Source of the DNA: Miscanthus floridulus
Lineage: Eukaryota > Streptophyta > Magnoliopsida > Poales > Poaceae
DNA: 64,000 nt
Direction: 5' to 3'
Assembly: GCF_019320115.1 (NCBI RefSeq)
Contig: NC_089597.1
Location: forward strand, 122,909,485-122,973,484
Below the pieces are notes generated by a model. The model searched no databases. It was not told where the DNA came from and worked only from the letters and a program-made list of their open reading frames with translations. The translations under genes and the position numbers were made by a program. This document shows, piece by piece, positions 11,101-21,148 of this stretch (position 1 is its first letter; each line of letters begins with the position of its first letter).

Positions 11101-12373
11101 CTAATTATTATAGGCAGCCCACATCGCTTGCGCGATTTGATCTCGTAATGTGTTACCATCACTCGATTCTATCTCGCTTGGATAACTGTTATCCCCCTCC
11201 GGCATATCAACAAAAGTGGTTGGATTGATATATTGTGGTTGGTGATCTAGCCAATTATCTTGCCCATTGTGCGCTCTAATTATATTGTGAAATACCGCCG
11301 CTGCTGCAGGAATCTTGATCTGAGTCTCAATTGGATAGTGTGTTCCCACTTTTAGAATTGGAAACCGTTTTTTCAACACCCCAAATGCCCTTTCAATATG
11401 ATTCCGAAGTTGTGCATGCCGATGATTAAACAACTCCTTGTAGTTTGCATACTCATTTCTCTGCGATGATCCACGCCTTCTAAACTCGCCAAGGTGGTAC
11501 CTAACTCCTCGGTACGGTGCTATGAATGATGGAGTGTTAGCATATCCGCCATCTACAAGGTAGAATTTCCCTGGCGGTACATGAAAACCCTTCGTAAGAG
11601 CAGAACGTAGGACTCCTGCATCAGACGCAGATCCTTCCCACCCACAAGAGATGAAAGTGAATTTGAGATCAAAGTCACAAGCGAACATAACATTCTGGGA
11701 CAATGTCCCTTTTCTGTTTCTAAAAGGAGGGGCCTTATCTTCATTGATAGTAATAGGGATATGTGTCCCATCAATGGCGCCAATGCAGTTCTGCACGTAA
11801 AAAGGAACCTAAGATTGTTGGAATAGTGTGTTTAGAATGATACAAGGGCAAGCAGCATATATGACTAACCTGGAAGAACGGCATGAACCGAGGGTTTGAT
11901 AAAATCTTGGCATGTGTTTGGTTTGGATTTGGAAGCTTGATGAATCTATGAGTCAATGTTGGAATTATATCGAAGACCTCATTGACTTTCCTATGAATTG
12001 TCTCACCACTGTGTTGGAATGCTTTCTTCAGCGTTTCAATGCTAGCATTATGGGAGAGCATGAACAAAAACATTCCTAATTGCTCCTCAATCTTAACACC
12101 GCGTGTGTCGCGTAATAAGTTTTCTGCTCTGAGAAGATTTGCTATAGCTCTAAAGATCTCAACCTCCATTCTAAACTCTGACTTGCACCAATTTTCGTGG
12201 CCTTCTAGGATTTCTTTGACCTTTGTGGCACCAGGAAGAGATGACGTGTGTTCTGGCATCTTTTCATCATAGAGACATGACATGACAGCAGGGACAATAA
12301 CAAAGAAAAGTTCATCGTCCAATTCTTCCTCATCTAACATGAACTGCCTAACATCCTCCTCCCAAGAACCCAT
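11101..12373 (-). CDS. PIF/Harbinger transposase, HARBI1-like DDE nuclease (ORF2)
   Basis: DDE-superfamily endonuclease that excises and inserts the element at TAA/TTA targets. Two exons, 12373-11870 and 11790-11101, join in frame through a GT-AG intron of 79 bp to give about 397 residues, normal for the family. The N-terminal half holds the helical region (KSEFRMEVEIFRAIANLLR, EEQLGMFLFMLSHNASIETL, HSGETIHRKVNEVFDIIPTL). The catalytic triad is visible: first Asp in CIGAIDGTHIPI just after the splice site, second Asp in FYLVDGGYANTP, and Glu in LRNHIERAFGVLKKRFPIL. The frame is open throughout, so the protein may be functional. It lies about 100 bp upstream of ORF1 on the same strand. The start MGSWEEDVRQF is the first ATG of the open frame. 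Confidence 0.87.
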
Positions 12374-14340
12374 TATCTATTATATAGGGATAATATTATT
12401 AAATAGGATATAATATAACTAAAAACAAGAATTATAACTGACGTGCCAAACATAAAAGAAGAGTTCTATGAACTGCAATACATAAAAGAAGAGATTTGCA
12501 ATCATCATGGGAGGGGGTGATGCCAAGATCAATGTAGTTAGGTCCGTTGAGAAACATAGATGCAATCAAAGTAGATGGGACAGGAACAGGAGGGTTGATA
12601 TATTATTTGCATTGACTTGGCATATTCATAGGATTTGGGGTCAAGTAGATAAATATTACCAGATGTCGTCCAAATACATCCTGCACCCACTCCTAACACA
12701 CACAACCAACACATCCTACACCAGGACCAGACTAACTATCAGCCAGCAACAAAAAAAACAGGGATCAAATGGAAAAAGAAATACTGTAGTGGTTTACAGC
12801 AATTTTCAGATTACTAACATAAATGTACACTATTTTACTTTTCTGAGAGGTGGGATATTCATATTCATTTATTCAGGAAGGTAAAAAGTAAAAATGCATA
12901 TCTGGGGTGCCAAGTGACATGCGGTAGCAGGTACAAGTAGAACAGTAAAGTTTTAAATGATCAATTATCTTTAGAAAACCTGCTTATGCTGTCAATTGAA
13001 GTTATGAAGACTTATATTCTCATTAGGCACAGTTGTTCTTAGCATTATATCAGACATTAACGCAAAAGTTGGCGAACAAGAGCTTCTAGAGGTATAATAT
13101 GATGATGTTGACAGGCCAGTAAATCATGGTTGTTTGGCTTCTAATTAAGGACTGTTGTTAAGTACCATACTTCACGCTCCTAGTTTTACAGATGTAGGGC
13201 CCGTTTGGTTTGGGGACTGGCATATTTGCCTGGGTAGGAAGCCCCCAGGCTACACCAGGAACCAAACAGGCCCGTCATGCATGGTTAGACCTATAAGGCT
13301 TGTGAATGCCAAAGACCTATTGTATTCCTCTCAAAGCACCACGAGCAATGATATATCCAAAGAAAGAATGGGGCACGAGACATTATGAGATTTCAGTGAA
13401 CCATTCCGTAAAACACTTCCGTCCAGTAAAAGAATACCATCTGTTACCATGTTGTGCCAAACTATAACAGCTACTATACAAGTTTCACAGCATAAATGGA
13501 TCAGCGGGTATGTAAAGAACAAAGTGCAACACAAACTGATGAATAATAGAAGTAATACGTCCAAGGTGATGGATCAATAACAGACGTACACTTCTACTGG
13601 GTACTAAAAAGGCTGGTCATACCTCTAAAAAAAAAAGGCTGGTCATAAGTTGTAAACTATTTATTATGGTATTCAACAAATAGAAAACAGTCAAGCAAAG
13701 TGAGAGATCCTCTGCTTTGTTGACAAATATTACCACATGTCCAAATATTACCAAAATTGAAACATATAACCAAAGCAGCAAATTCATGGAATCACAGCTC
13801 AAATGAACAAGGGAGAGGAATCAGTAACAGAGACAAACAAAAGTACCTAAGCTGCTAAGGAAGGAAGTGGAACTTGCTGGGTCACTTCTTGTCTTCACCC
13901 TGAAAACAATCTGTCAACTGAGAATTGTAGATGAAGCAAACTAAGATGACAAGCAAATATCTAATTTTAACTATAGGTAAATCTGTTGGTATTACAGCAA
14001 TAAATAGAACAACATTCATTCACTGGTCAACCAGTACATTATAGCAAAAAATGGAAGATCCTTGATTTTTCTAGGATAATTTAACAGATCCAGATCCAGA
14101 TCCAGCTCCACTTTGAGTCTAGCTAGCCTAGCCTCGTTTACTCGTTATTAACTGCAGATTGCACGTAGAAACGATGATCCAGAAACAGTATGCAATTTAA
14201 ATGGTATTGCGCTTTGGATCTGGCTAGTGCATCCATGGTGCACACTTCAATTCGAATTAGATCTAGGTGAGGAACTTGGACGGGTTCTTGAAGCTCACCT
14301 GGAGTAGATCTTTAAGCTCGGACGGTGGTGGTGGCAGTCG
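12374..14340. other. Non-coding upstream part of the PIF/Harbinger element
   Basis: AT-rich, with no frame I believe. It presumably holds the 5' leader and promoter of the transposase gene, but I cannot pick out a convincing TATA box. Confidence 0.4.
13197..13273. mobile_element. Very short MITE nested in the PIF/Harbinger element
   Basis: A 77-bp segment starts GGGCCCGTTTGGTT and ends AACCAAACAGGCCC, giving inverted ends with one mismatch. The ends resemble those of the enclosing transposon (GGCCCTGTTTGGTT). No clear target duplication is seen. Confidence 0.5.
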
Positions 14341-14725
14341 CGAGGCCGGCGACGGAGATAAGGAAGAAGCCGGCGGGGGACGAGCTCGGCGGCGGCGGCG
14401 GGGGCGGGGGGGGGGGGGGGGAGCTCGGTGGCGGTGGCGGCGATGGGGGGTGAGCTTGGTGGCGGCGATGGGGGGTGAGCTCGGTGGCGGGAGGACGGCG
14501 GCGGCGGTGCTTCCTCTTCGTCGCCCTCGCTCGGGTCGGGGAAGAGCCGCCCGGACCCCTGGGTGCGGGACGAGCCACCCCGTGGAAAGTACGGGGCTCG
14601 GGTCGCCCTCTCCCGGGTGACGGGCTTCCAAATGCAAGGGGGCTTCTCCCCATGGCCCAAATCCGCGCGGGGGCCTGGCCCGGGAAAAACGTGGGAAAAC
14701 CCCCGTGGATTGGGTCTCCCAAAGG
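14340..14725. repeat. GC-rich low-complexity block with a G homopolymer near the right end of the PIF/Harbinger element
   Basis: CGG/GGT triplet-rich sequence with an uninterrupted run of 16 G at 14406-14421, followed by near-identical copies of GGGGGGTGAGCTCGGTGGCGG. Long overlapping open frames on both strands are a by-product of base composition. It lies upstream of the transposase gene and may be its CpG-rich 5' region, or captured sequence. Confidence 0.5.
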
Positions 14726-14828
14726 AGGCCTTAGGAGGTTTTAGAAGGGGGTGTTTGGTTCTTTAGACAGATTCTATCCAGATTTTAGCTCCTAAAACTT
14801 TTAGGAGGGGTAACCAAACAGGGCCTAA

Positions 14829-15083
14829 ATAAGCAATTTTTAAACTTGCTTCTCATAAACGATCTTTATTTATTGATCTCTACAAAGCTATGCAGAATCC
14901 ACTAGAATTTCAAACAGAACTGGGCCATAATGCCCCAACAGCGTGGGCTGGAATCTGATAAAGCGCACTGGGAAGTACTAGTGGCCATTTCCGAGGAGTA
15001 GAATTGGTGCTCTAACGCATTTCCACCAGGGAATCGGAGCAGGTCAGCTAGAGATTTATGTGGGACGTTGTAAATGAGACCTA
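14829..15083. other. Non-coding flank right of the PIF/Harbinger element
   Basis: It continues the AT-rich block interrupted by the transposon. No gene or repeat is recognised. Confidence 0.4.
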
Positions 15084-15356
15084 GGTCTGTTTGGATCTTT
15101 GGACTAAATTTTAGTCCCTGTCCCATCGGATGTTTGACATATAGATGAAGTATTAAATATAGACTAAAAAATAACTAATTATACAGATTGCGACTAATTT
15201 GTGAGATGAATTTTTTAAGTCTAATTAGTACATGATTTGACAATATGGTGCTACAGTAAATATGTGCTAATGATGGATTAATTAGGCTTAATAAATTCGT
15301 CTCGTAAATTAGTCTCCATCTATGTAATTAGCACTAGGTGGGCTCGATCCAAACCT
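15084..15356. mobile_element. MITE of the ACTAATTAG/GTGCTACAGTAAA family
   Basis: The ends GGTCTGTTTGGATC and GATCCAAACC are inverted. The core reads CGACTAATTTGTGAGATGAA, then GTGCTACAGTAAATATGTGCT, then AATTCGTCTCGTAAATTAG, which is an internal imperfect inverted repeat. Related cores occur at 30813-31158, 33791-34031, 34222-34463, 36242-36475 and 36512-36797, with a right-half fragment at 28215-28335. Confidence 0.7.
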
Positions 15357-16120
15357 CTAGGCTCTAGCTCCTGTCCGTACATACAGCGAACTCTTTTGTA
15401 GCAACACAATGGTGCACAAAACAACTCTGGTTTTAAAGATTTGTGAAAGGGAGGACTCCTCTGTAGCAACAAAATGGTGCACAAATTAAAGCAACTCTGG
15501 TTTTAAAGATTTCTGAAAGGGAAGGTGCATTAGTACTCCATTGATCGGATGCAAAATGTTATCCCATGAGTACGCGTGCGAGTATGAAATTTTACCTGTT
15601 ACTATTAGGCAATTCATTATGGTTGGGTATTTAGCCCACCCGCACCTTAGCTAACCCGGCATCATGTCATCATCCCCAGCCTAGACAAGGAAGTTTGAGA
15701 ATAGCCTGATTGTTAGAAGCATCTCTGAGAAAGTTAGTAGAAGAATATTAATGAAATTTATTTGATTATCTATATAAGTCTAGTACTACCTCTGTCCAAA
15801 AACAATAATAAATCCCGCTTTCCAAAAAAATTAACAGATTTGATTAAGTGTACAGAAAATAATATCAACATCTCTATCTATGAATATGTATTCCATGATT
15901 AATCTAATTATACCTATGTCACATCATAAATATTAATGTTTTTATAATTTGGTTAAACTTGAAACCGTTTGATAAATAGAGTATTAAGTATTCCATGTTA
16001 ATTTAATAAATAGATTTTTATAAAATTTAATAAATAGATTGGACCGACTAGAAATTAGGAAATTAAAAACAATGGCAGAATTTGTCTTGCACAGTAACTT
16101 TGAGATGAGGTAACTATGCA
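15357..16120. other. Non-coding, includes a degraded Stowaway-like segment
   Basis: Two copies of GGTTTTAAAGATTT..TGAAAGGGA (about 15430 and 15490) form a short tandem duplication. From about 15785, TACTACCTCTGTCC resembles the left end of a Stowaway MITE (CTCCCTCCGTCC), but no clean right end is visible. No gene. Confidence 0.4.
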
Positions 16121-18330
16121 AATATGCAATGCTTTGGGGTGTTCTTTACTCCATTGATGATCGGAGACAATCAGGAAAAAAAAGTGGACTTAAAAAAAAC
16201 GAGAGGCGGTATGCTGACGGCCTACACGTGCTCCTGTGTAATTTTTATTTATTGCCACGATGGAGACGTGTTTGCTTCATGCCCTGTCACGCAAGGTGCC
16301 TGGTCTAGACTGATTTCGAGGGCTCGCTCGCCGCATCTCAAACAGAGTCAACCCAGTTGCTGCAACCAAACGTGCTCTTTTGTGCGCGCTTTTCGATTTG
16401 TCCGCGCGACCAATGTGAACCGGAGGAGCATACATACAGCGACCTTGACTCTCCGGCCGTCGTCTTTTCCTCCGCCGAGATCGATGCCTTCCGCACGTGC
16501 CGGCCGGACTCGATCGGCGCATCAAGCTACGCCGCTGAACTGGAGGTCAGGTCGGCCGGTCACGTCTGCGCGTGGCCACATGTTCCCCGTGCATGCATGC
16601 GCGACGGCGTACTACCCGCGAGTTTCCCCGGAGGACGGGCAGACCGGGCGTGCAGGCCAGCACACAACCACCGCTCTCGACGTGACGACGACCAAGGCAA
16701 GAGAGAGACATATCGGACAAGTACGCGCACGGCTGTCGACGGCTGCGGTAAGCTCCAGTGCCGACCAATTAATAATAAGAGGTATAGTAGTGTCCGGCGA
16801 CCCCTCGGCCGTCGCCACACGATTAGCGCGCGCGCAGCTAATCAAGTGGCGGTTGGGGACGCCTTTATTTCAGCTTTTCTTCTTTATGGCCGCGTGGTGA
16901 ATGTGTTCCTTGTGGCCTCGTGGGGTGATGGATCGAGAGGCGACTTCTGGTACCGGCCGCACGGACGGAGCGCCGGCGCCGTTCTTCCCGATCCCGTCGT
17001 CCCGTCGGCCGTCGCCTTCCGGTGACGTACCAGCCGTTGCTCCTCTTGCTGGAGAGATGCCTTGGCACGTGGCGCATCTCGGCCGCCCTGCCAACGCATG
17101 CATATATACTCAGCGGCACGTCGCTGGCCGGACCGTTCCAACTTCGAAGTCGCCGCGAACTTTGGCGTCCTGCGTGCGTTCGTGCGTGCCAGCTGAACGG
17201 TGAGCGATGGACCGGACAGGGTCGGACAAGAGGGCGCTGTTGCGTACAAGCGTGCGTGCAGCGTCGACCGGAGGGCACACCGGGCGCTGGGCTTGTCCAA
17301 GACTTGCTTGCCTGCGTGCCAGGATAGCCGGCGGATCGGGGAGGGCTCGCTGGTACGACTGGGCGGCGGCGGCGTGCTCATGCTATGCTTCTGATGGCGC
17401 CGGGAACGAACGACGGCTGCCGACGAGACATACACGGTGTGGCCAATGCAAGGAATGAGGGAGGAAGAGGATAAGGATAGCATGGCTGGCCTACCACAGA
17501 CTTGTACGTACTCAGTACGCGCTCGTGCCACGGACGTACGCACTGGCAGCAACTGCAACCGCCGGATGGCGTGTCATGATGACGCTGCCGGTCGCGTCAG
17601 ACGTACCCCGGCAGGACACGTCTCCGCGCGCCCCGTGCACGTTCACCTCGTGCGCGCGGTGGCACGCCTGCACCCGCTATTCCCTAAAATCTGCAGACTC
17701 TCTCCGTGTGCGGGGGTGCACGTTCTCTACTGTGTGTGTGGGTGTACGTGTATAGTGTGGGTCCCGGTGATCTCTAGAAAGATGTAATCTTCTAATATGT
17801 ATGTAGTTATAAGTTTAGTCGTGCACATGTAGTATGTGTGGTGTATGTGTTTATAGTGTGGATGTGTGTTCATGCATGAACATATATTACAATTGTATCT
17901 AGATTAGAGGCTTAAAAAAAAAGACAGACAAGTTGTAGTGGTAGGCTTTTCCTGTCCTCGTCGTACTCCGATCCTCGACGGGAAACGGTATTAGTCATAC
18001 TTATCAATTATGATATAATATTTTTTTTCTCATAATAAAACAGCATCAGTCAACTTATAAAGCATATAAACGATCAAACGAACCGGCTGATTATTGCGGG
18101 AGCAGCACGACCCCGAACCAGACCAACCCCAGCCGGCCCTGCTCTGCTCATTTCCACCACGAGCTAAAGGTGCAGACAGCAGACGTGCAGCTATTCGGGT
18201 GTGCAGGCACGCACGGCTCCCCACGGTTGTGTCTGCGCGTGTGGACGCGACGCAAGCCTACCCTAGCTACTTCCGCTGCTTCGCGCCGCGCACACGGCAC
18301 TAGGGTGCTTACCTTATATCTAGCTTTTTC
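16121..18330. other. GC-rich non-coding region without a convincing gene
   Basis: Many overlapping open frames occur on both strands between 16124 and 17787. None has a recognisable domain, and they overlap one another in several frames, as expected from high GC with few stop codons. A TG-rich run at about 17725-17880 (GTGTGTGTGGGTGTACGTGTATAGTG) marks the right side. It could be the 5' region of an unannotated non-coding transcript; I see no direct evidence for that. Confidence 0.4.
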
Positions 18331-18437
18331 AACTTCTTTTTTAACAAAAATAGTATTTTTCTCTCACAGCATATTAGCCAGAACCGTATTTTTCAGCGAC
18401 TTTCGGCTAAGTTTCATCGAGCCGAACGGTGCTAGCT
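18331..18437. mobile_element. MITE fragment, GCCGAACGG-ended family
   Basis: The segment contains AGTATTTTTCTCTCACAGCATATTAGCC and ends GAGCCGAACGGTGCTAG. It matches the right part of the better preserved element at 27163-27295, and short fragments at 20697-20790 and 22964-23022 show similar cores. The left terminus is degraded. Confidence 0.5.
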
Positions 18438-18439
18438 AC

Positions 18440-21148
18440 AAACCAGGCGTCACAGGTAGTACTGTACGTCCGTACCTCTGCTGCTGAGCCAGAAAATATA
18501 CAGTTCCTGAAAAATATCCAACCAAACTCTTGATAAAATGTATATACAAATATGCTTATATTCCATCGTATTAAATATATATTGTTATACACTTGAAACA
18601 CATTTTATAGTAAAAAACTGCTTCAAGTCATAAATGTGGATAATGGTTCCCTTTTATAAACTTAGCAAATAGATTGTTTGACTTGAACTAAACATACAAC
18701 AATTACATTATTTTTGGAACGAAGGGGACACATACCAACTGTTGGTAGCTAGGATGGATAATGGAGTGCAAAACATAGATTATTAGTCCTCGTACAAATC
18801 ATTTGCTGTCATTAGACGTTTCGACCGAACTTGGACAAAACTAGTAAAATAGTTTACGGCAAGCATGAATGAAATGCATTCCCTTGTGTTAGGCGTGTGT
18901 TGTTTTATATCATGATGCCTTGTTGCACGTGTATACCATATGTTAAGTTCCGACAGCGTCAATGAATTATGAGTGCATTGTACAGTATATCGCAGTGGTT
19001 CAAAGTCATAATCATTGTTGTAAAAAAAAAAGTCATAATCATTGGCCCATATGCAATAAAGTGTATTTACTTGCGTGCATGACAGTGTGATCCTAGTTAA
19101 TTGAGAAACATAAGTGGTTGGTTAGAATATGGTGCAACTAATGTGAAAAACATACAACACCTAACGATTTCTTTATGTTGTCACCTTCCGAATTGAAATA
19201 TAATAGGAATTAGTAATTGGTTTCCACTTTGTTTTTAGAAACACAGCACAGATGTAGACTCACGTACAAGCACATACAGTCGTCATAAAAGAACGGAGTC
19301 GTTAAATTCTAAAATAAATTTAAAAAAAAATGAATACCAACATCAAATCGAGAACTAATTAACCAGCCGATCCGAGCATAGCTCTGTTCGCTTCCCATAA
19401 ATATAATGACAAAAAACAATGGAAACTTCCTCAAGTCCCGTCGGTCCCAAGGCATGTAGTATCAATGACCCGAAACAATGCAACAACTAATATAATTTAA
19501 GCAAAGATTTTAATAAAAGCATGTAGTACCTATTAAACACACATAGGTGCAATGCAAAAAAACAGAAAACAAACATAGAGTAATTGACAAATTTATGACA
19601 ACTAGATAGAGATTGTAGAGTATGTATTATGTTACGAAATGAATAGTGAGTGAAGATAACCAATTTTGATTACTTGTGCATACTAAATTCATCTATAAAA
19701 TTATTAATATTTTTTTGCATTAGATTATAGAAAAGCTTGAGTTGAGTTCAGTGTAAGATGTTGATAAATTTTGATAGAAAATAGTAGATATCAGAAAAAA
19801 AAACTTAGCTTGTCTTAAGTCTTAAGTCTTAAGTTTTGCAGGCAGAAAGAGCGCAGCCGACCAGGCCAGTAACAAACAATTAAAGGAAATGCTATGCTCC
19901 AGGCGCCTAAGAATTTAGTTATTGCTCAGGCGACCAATCTGGAACGTCCATTTCTGATCGAACAGGCCATAGATCGTCTTCTTCCGTCGGGCACCGGTGA
20001 CATATTCGATCGCCTGGTAAGTAATCTAATTTCAGGCATCTGACCTTTAGGAGGTGTGAACAATTAAATATTTGTTAAAAAACAATCAGGCTAGCTCTTA
20101 AATACACTTCCAGCAGCGCGAGATACGGTGGCTTGCACTTCTGCTATGCACTTGATTCTTCAGAGTTCACTGCTGAAAAACCGTTAGTCCACGCTGAGCT
20201 GTGCTGCGCCACCACGTACATCATCCGCTTGCCTCACTTGTCACCCGAGCTTTAAATCAAACAAACAAACAATCAGCCGAACAGCTTGCAAGACTGTCAC
20301 CCGCCTCCTCATCCGCAGCGGTTACGATCTGCCGTAAATAACCCCAGCGACGATCGATCCCACCCGATAGTTACAGGCTTACAGCCGCTCAGACCAAATC
20401 TAGACCGTCCGTGGCCTACTGCCATTAGTGCTGTGCATGTATACTACTACGTTAATGTAATGCCAAGTCATTAGAAAATATTACCAACAAGAAAAGGGGC
20501 TGAGCACCAAGTACCTTGCAAAAGTAGTACTACACTAGAAGTATACTCGTACATGCAAGTGCCACTGGATTAGTACTCCTGGAATGCTGACAGTGGTCGC
20601 AACAGCAGACGGGCGTTGTCACAGGCGAGCGGAACTAGCACCACTAATCCCATAGAATAAATAAAAAAATAAAACTAGTCCTAGCTTACGTCCTCTTCGC
20701 TCGATATATAAGTCGTATTTTTTAAACCAACGAACATCATTTTTTTCATAATAAATCAGCCGACGGTACTTTTAGTTATGACTTATGAGCCAAACCAACG
20801 TAACATTAGTACTAGCAGCACTAATCCTGCGGCGATCGCCACTGATGCGTCACTGTCAGAGGGGTCGAGTGGTTTACAATGATTCCGCCACGAGCCGAAT
20901 TGAATCGGAAAGAAAGGTGCCACCACTGCCAGCAGCAGCAGCTGTCACAGCACCCGAGCCCCAGACGACGCGCGGAAAAATCAGCCGCTGCCGCTGCCGC
21001 TGCCGTCGCCTCGTAATTACTCCTCGCCATTCCTCCGCCTCCTTCCATTTTGCTGCTGCGCTGCCCCTCCAGCACCCGAGCTCAGCCTGCTCTGTTCAGC
21101 GCCTCAGCCGCTCAGGTGCCGCCCATCGCTTCACCAGTTTCAGTCGCC
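18440..21148. other. Non-coding interval upstream of the amidohydrolase gene
   Basis: AT-rich, with Stowaway-like debris near 18500-18740 (right end TTTTTGGAACGAAGGGG) and a MITE fragment at 20697-20790 (TATATAAGTCGTATTTTTTAAACC). From about 20880 the base composition becomes GC-rich, as expected for the 5' leader and promoter of a monocot gene. I could not choose a TATA box with confidence. Confidence 0.4.

Larger units (their letters stand above)
7425..14825 (-). mobile_element. Complete PIF/Harbinger DNA transposon (7401 bp)
   Basis: The left end reads GGCCCTGTTTGGTT and the right end is its reverse complement, AACCAAACAGGGCC followed directly by TAA. TAA is present at 7422-7424 and at 14826-14828, the 3-bp target duplication typical of PIF/Harbinger. 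The subterminal regions share further inverted blocks such as CTCCTAAAACTTTTAGG and CTTTGGGAG (7690s versus 14720s). Two spliced minus-strand genes lie inside: a DDE transposase (12373-11101) and a Myb/SANT-like protein (11002-9053). This is the two-gene set needed by PIF/Pong-type elements, and both frames are open. The rest (7425-9052 and 12374-14825) is non-coding and holds one tiny MITE and a GC-rich block upstream of the genes. Confidence 0.9.

Noticed and set aside
14263..14766. Pro/Arg-rich and Gly-rich ORFs near the right end of the PIF/Harbinger element
   Set aside because: Low-complexity translations of CGG/CCG repeats, open on both strands.
16124..17787. Cluster of long overlapping ORFs on both strands
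   Set aside because: They overlap in several frames, have no domain, no plausible splice pattern and a skewed composition. High GC explains the lack of stops.
16121..18330. Possible microRNA precursor
   Set aside because: I looked for the common conserved plant microRNA sequences and found none; no long hairpin is evident by eye.
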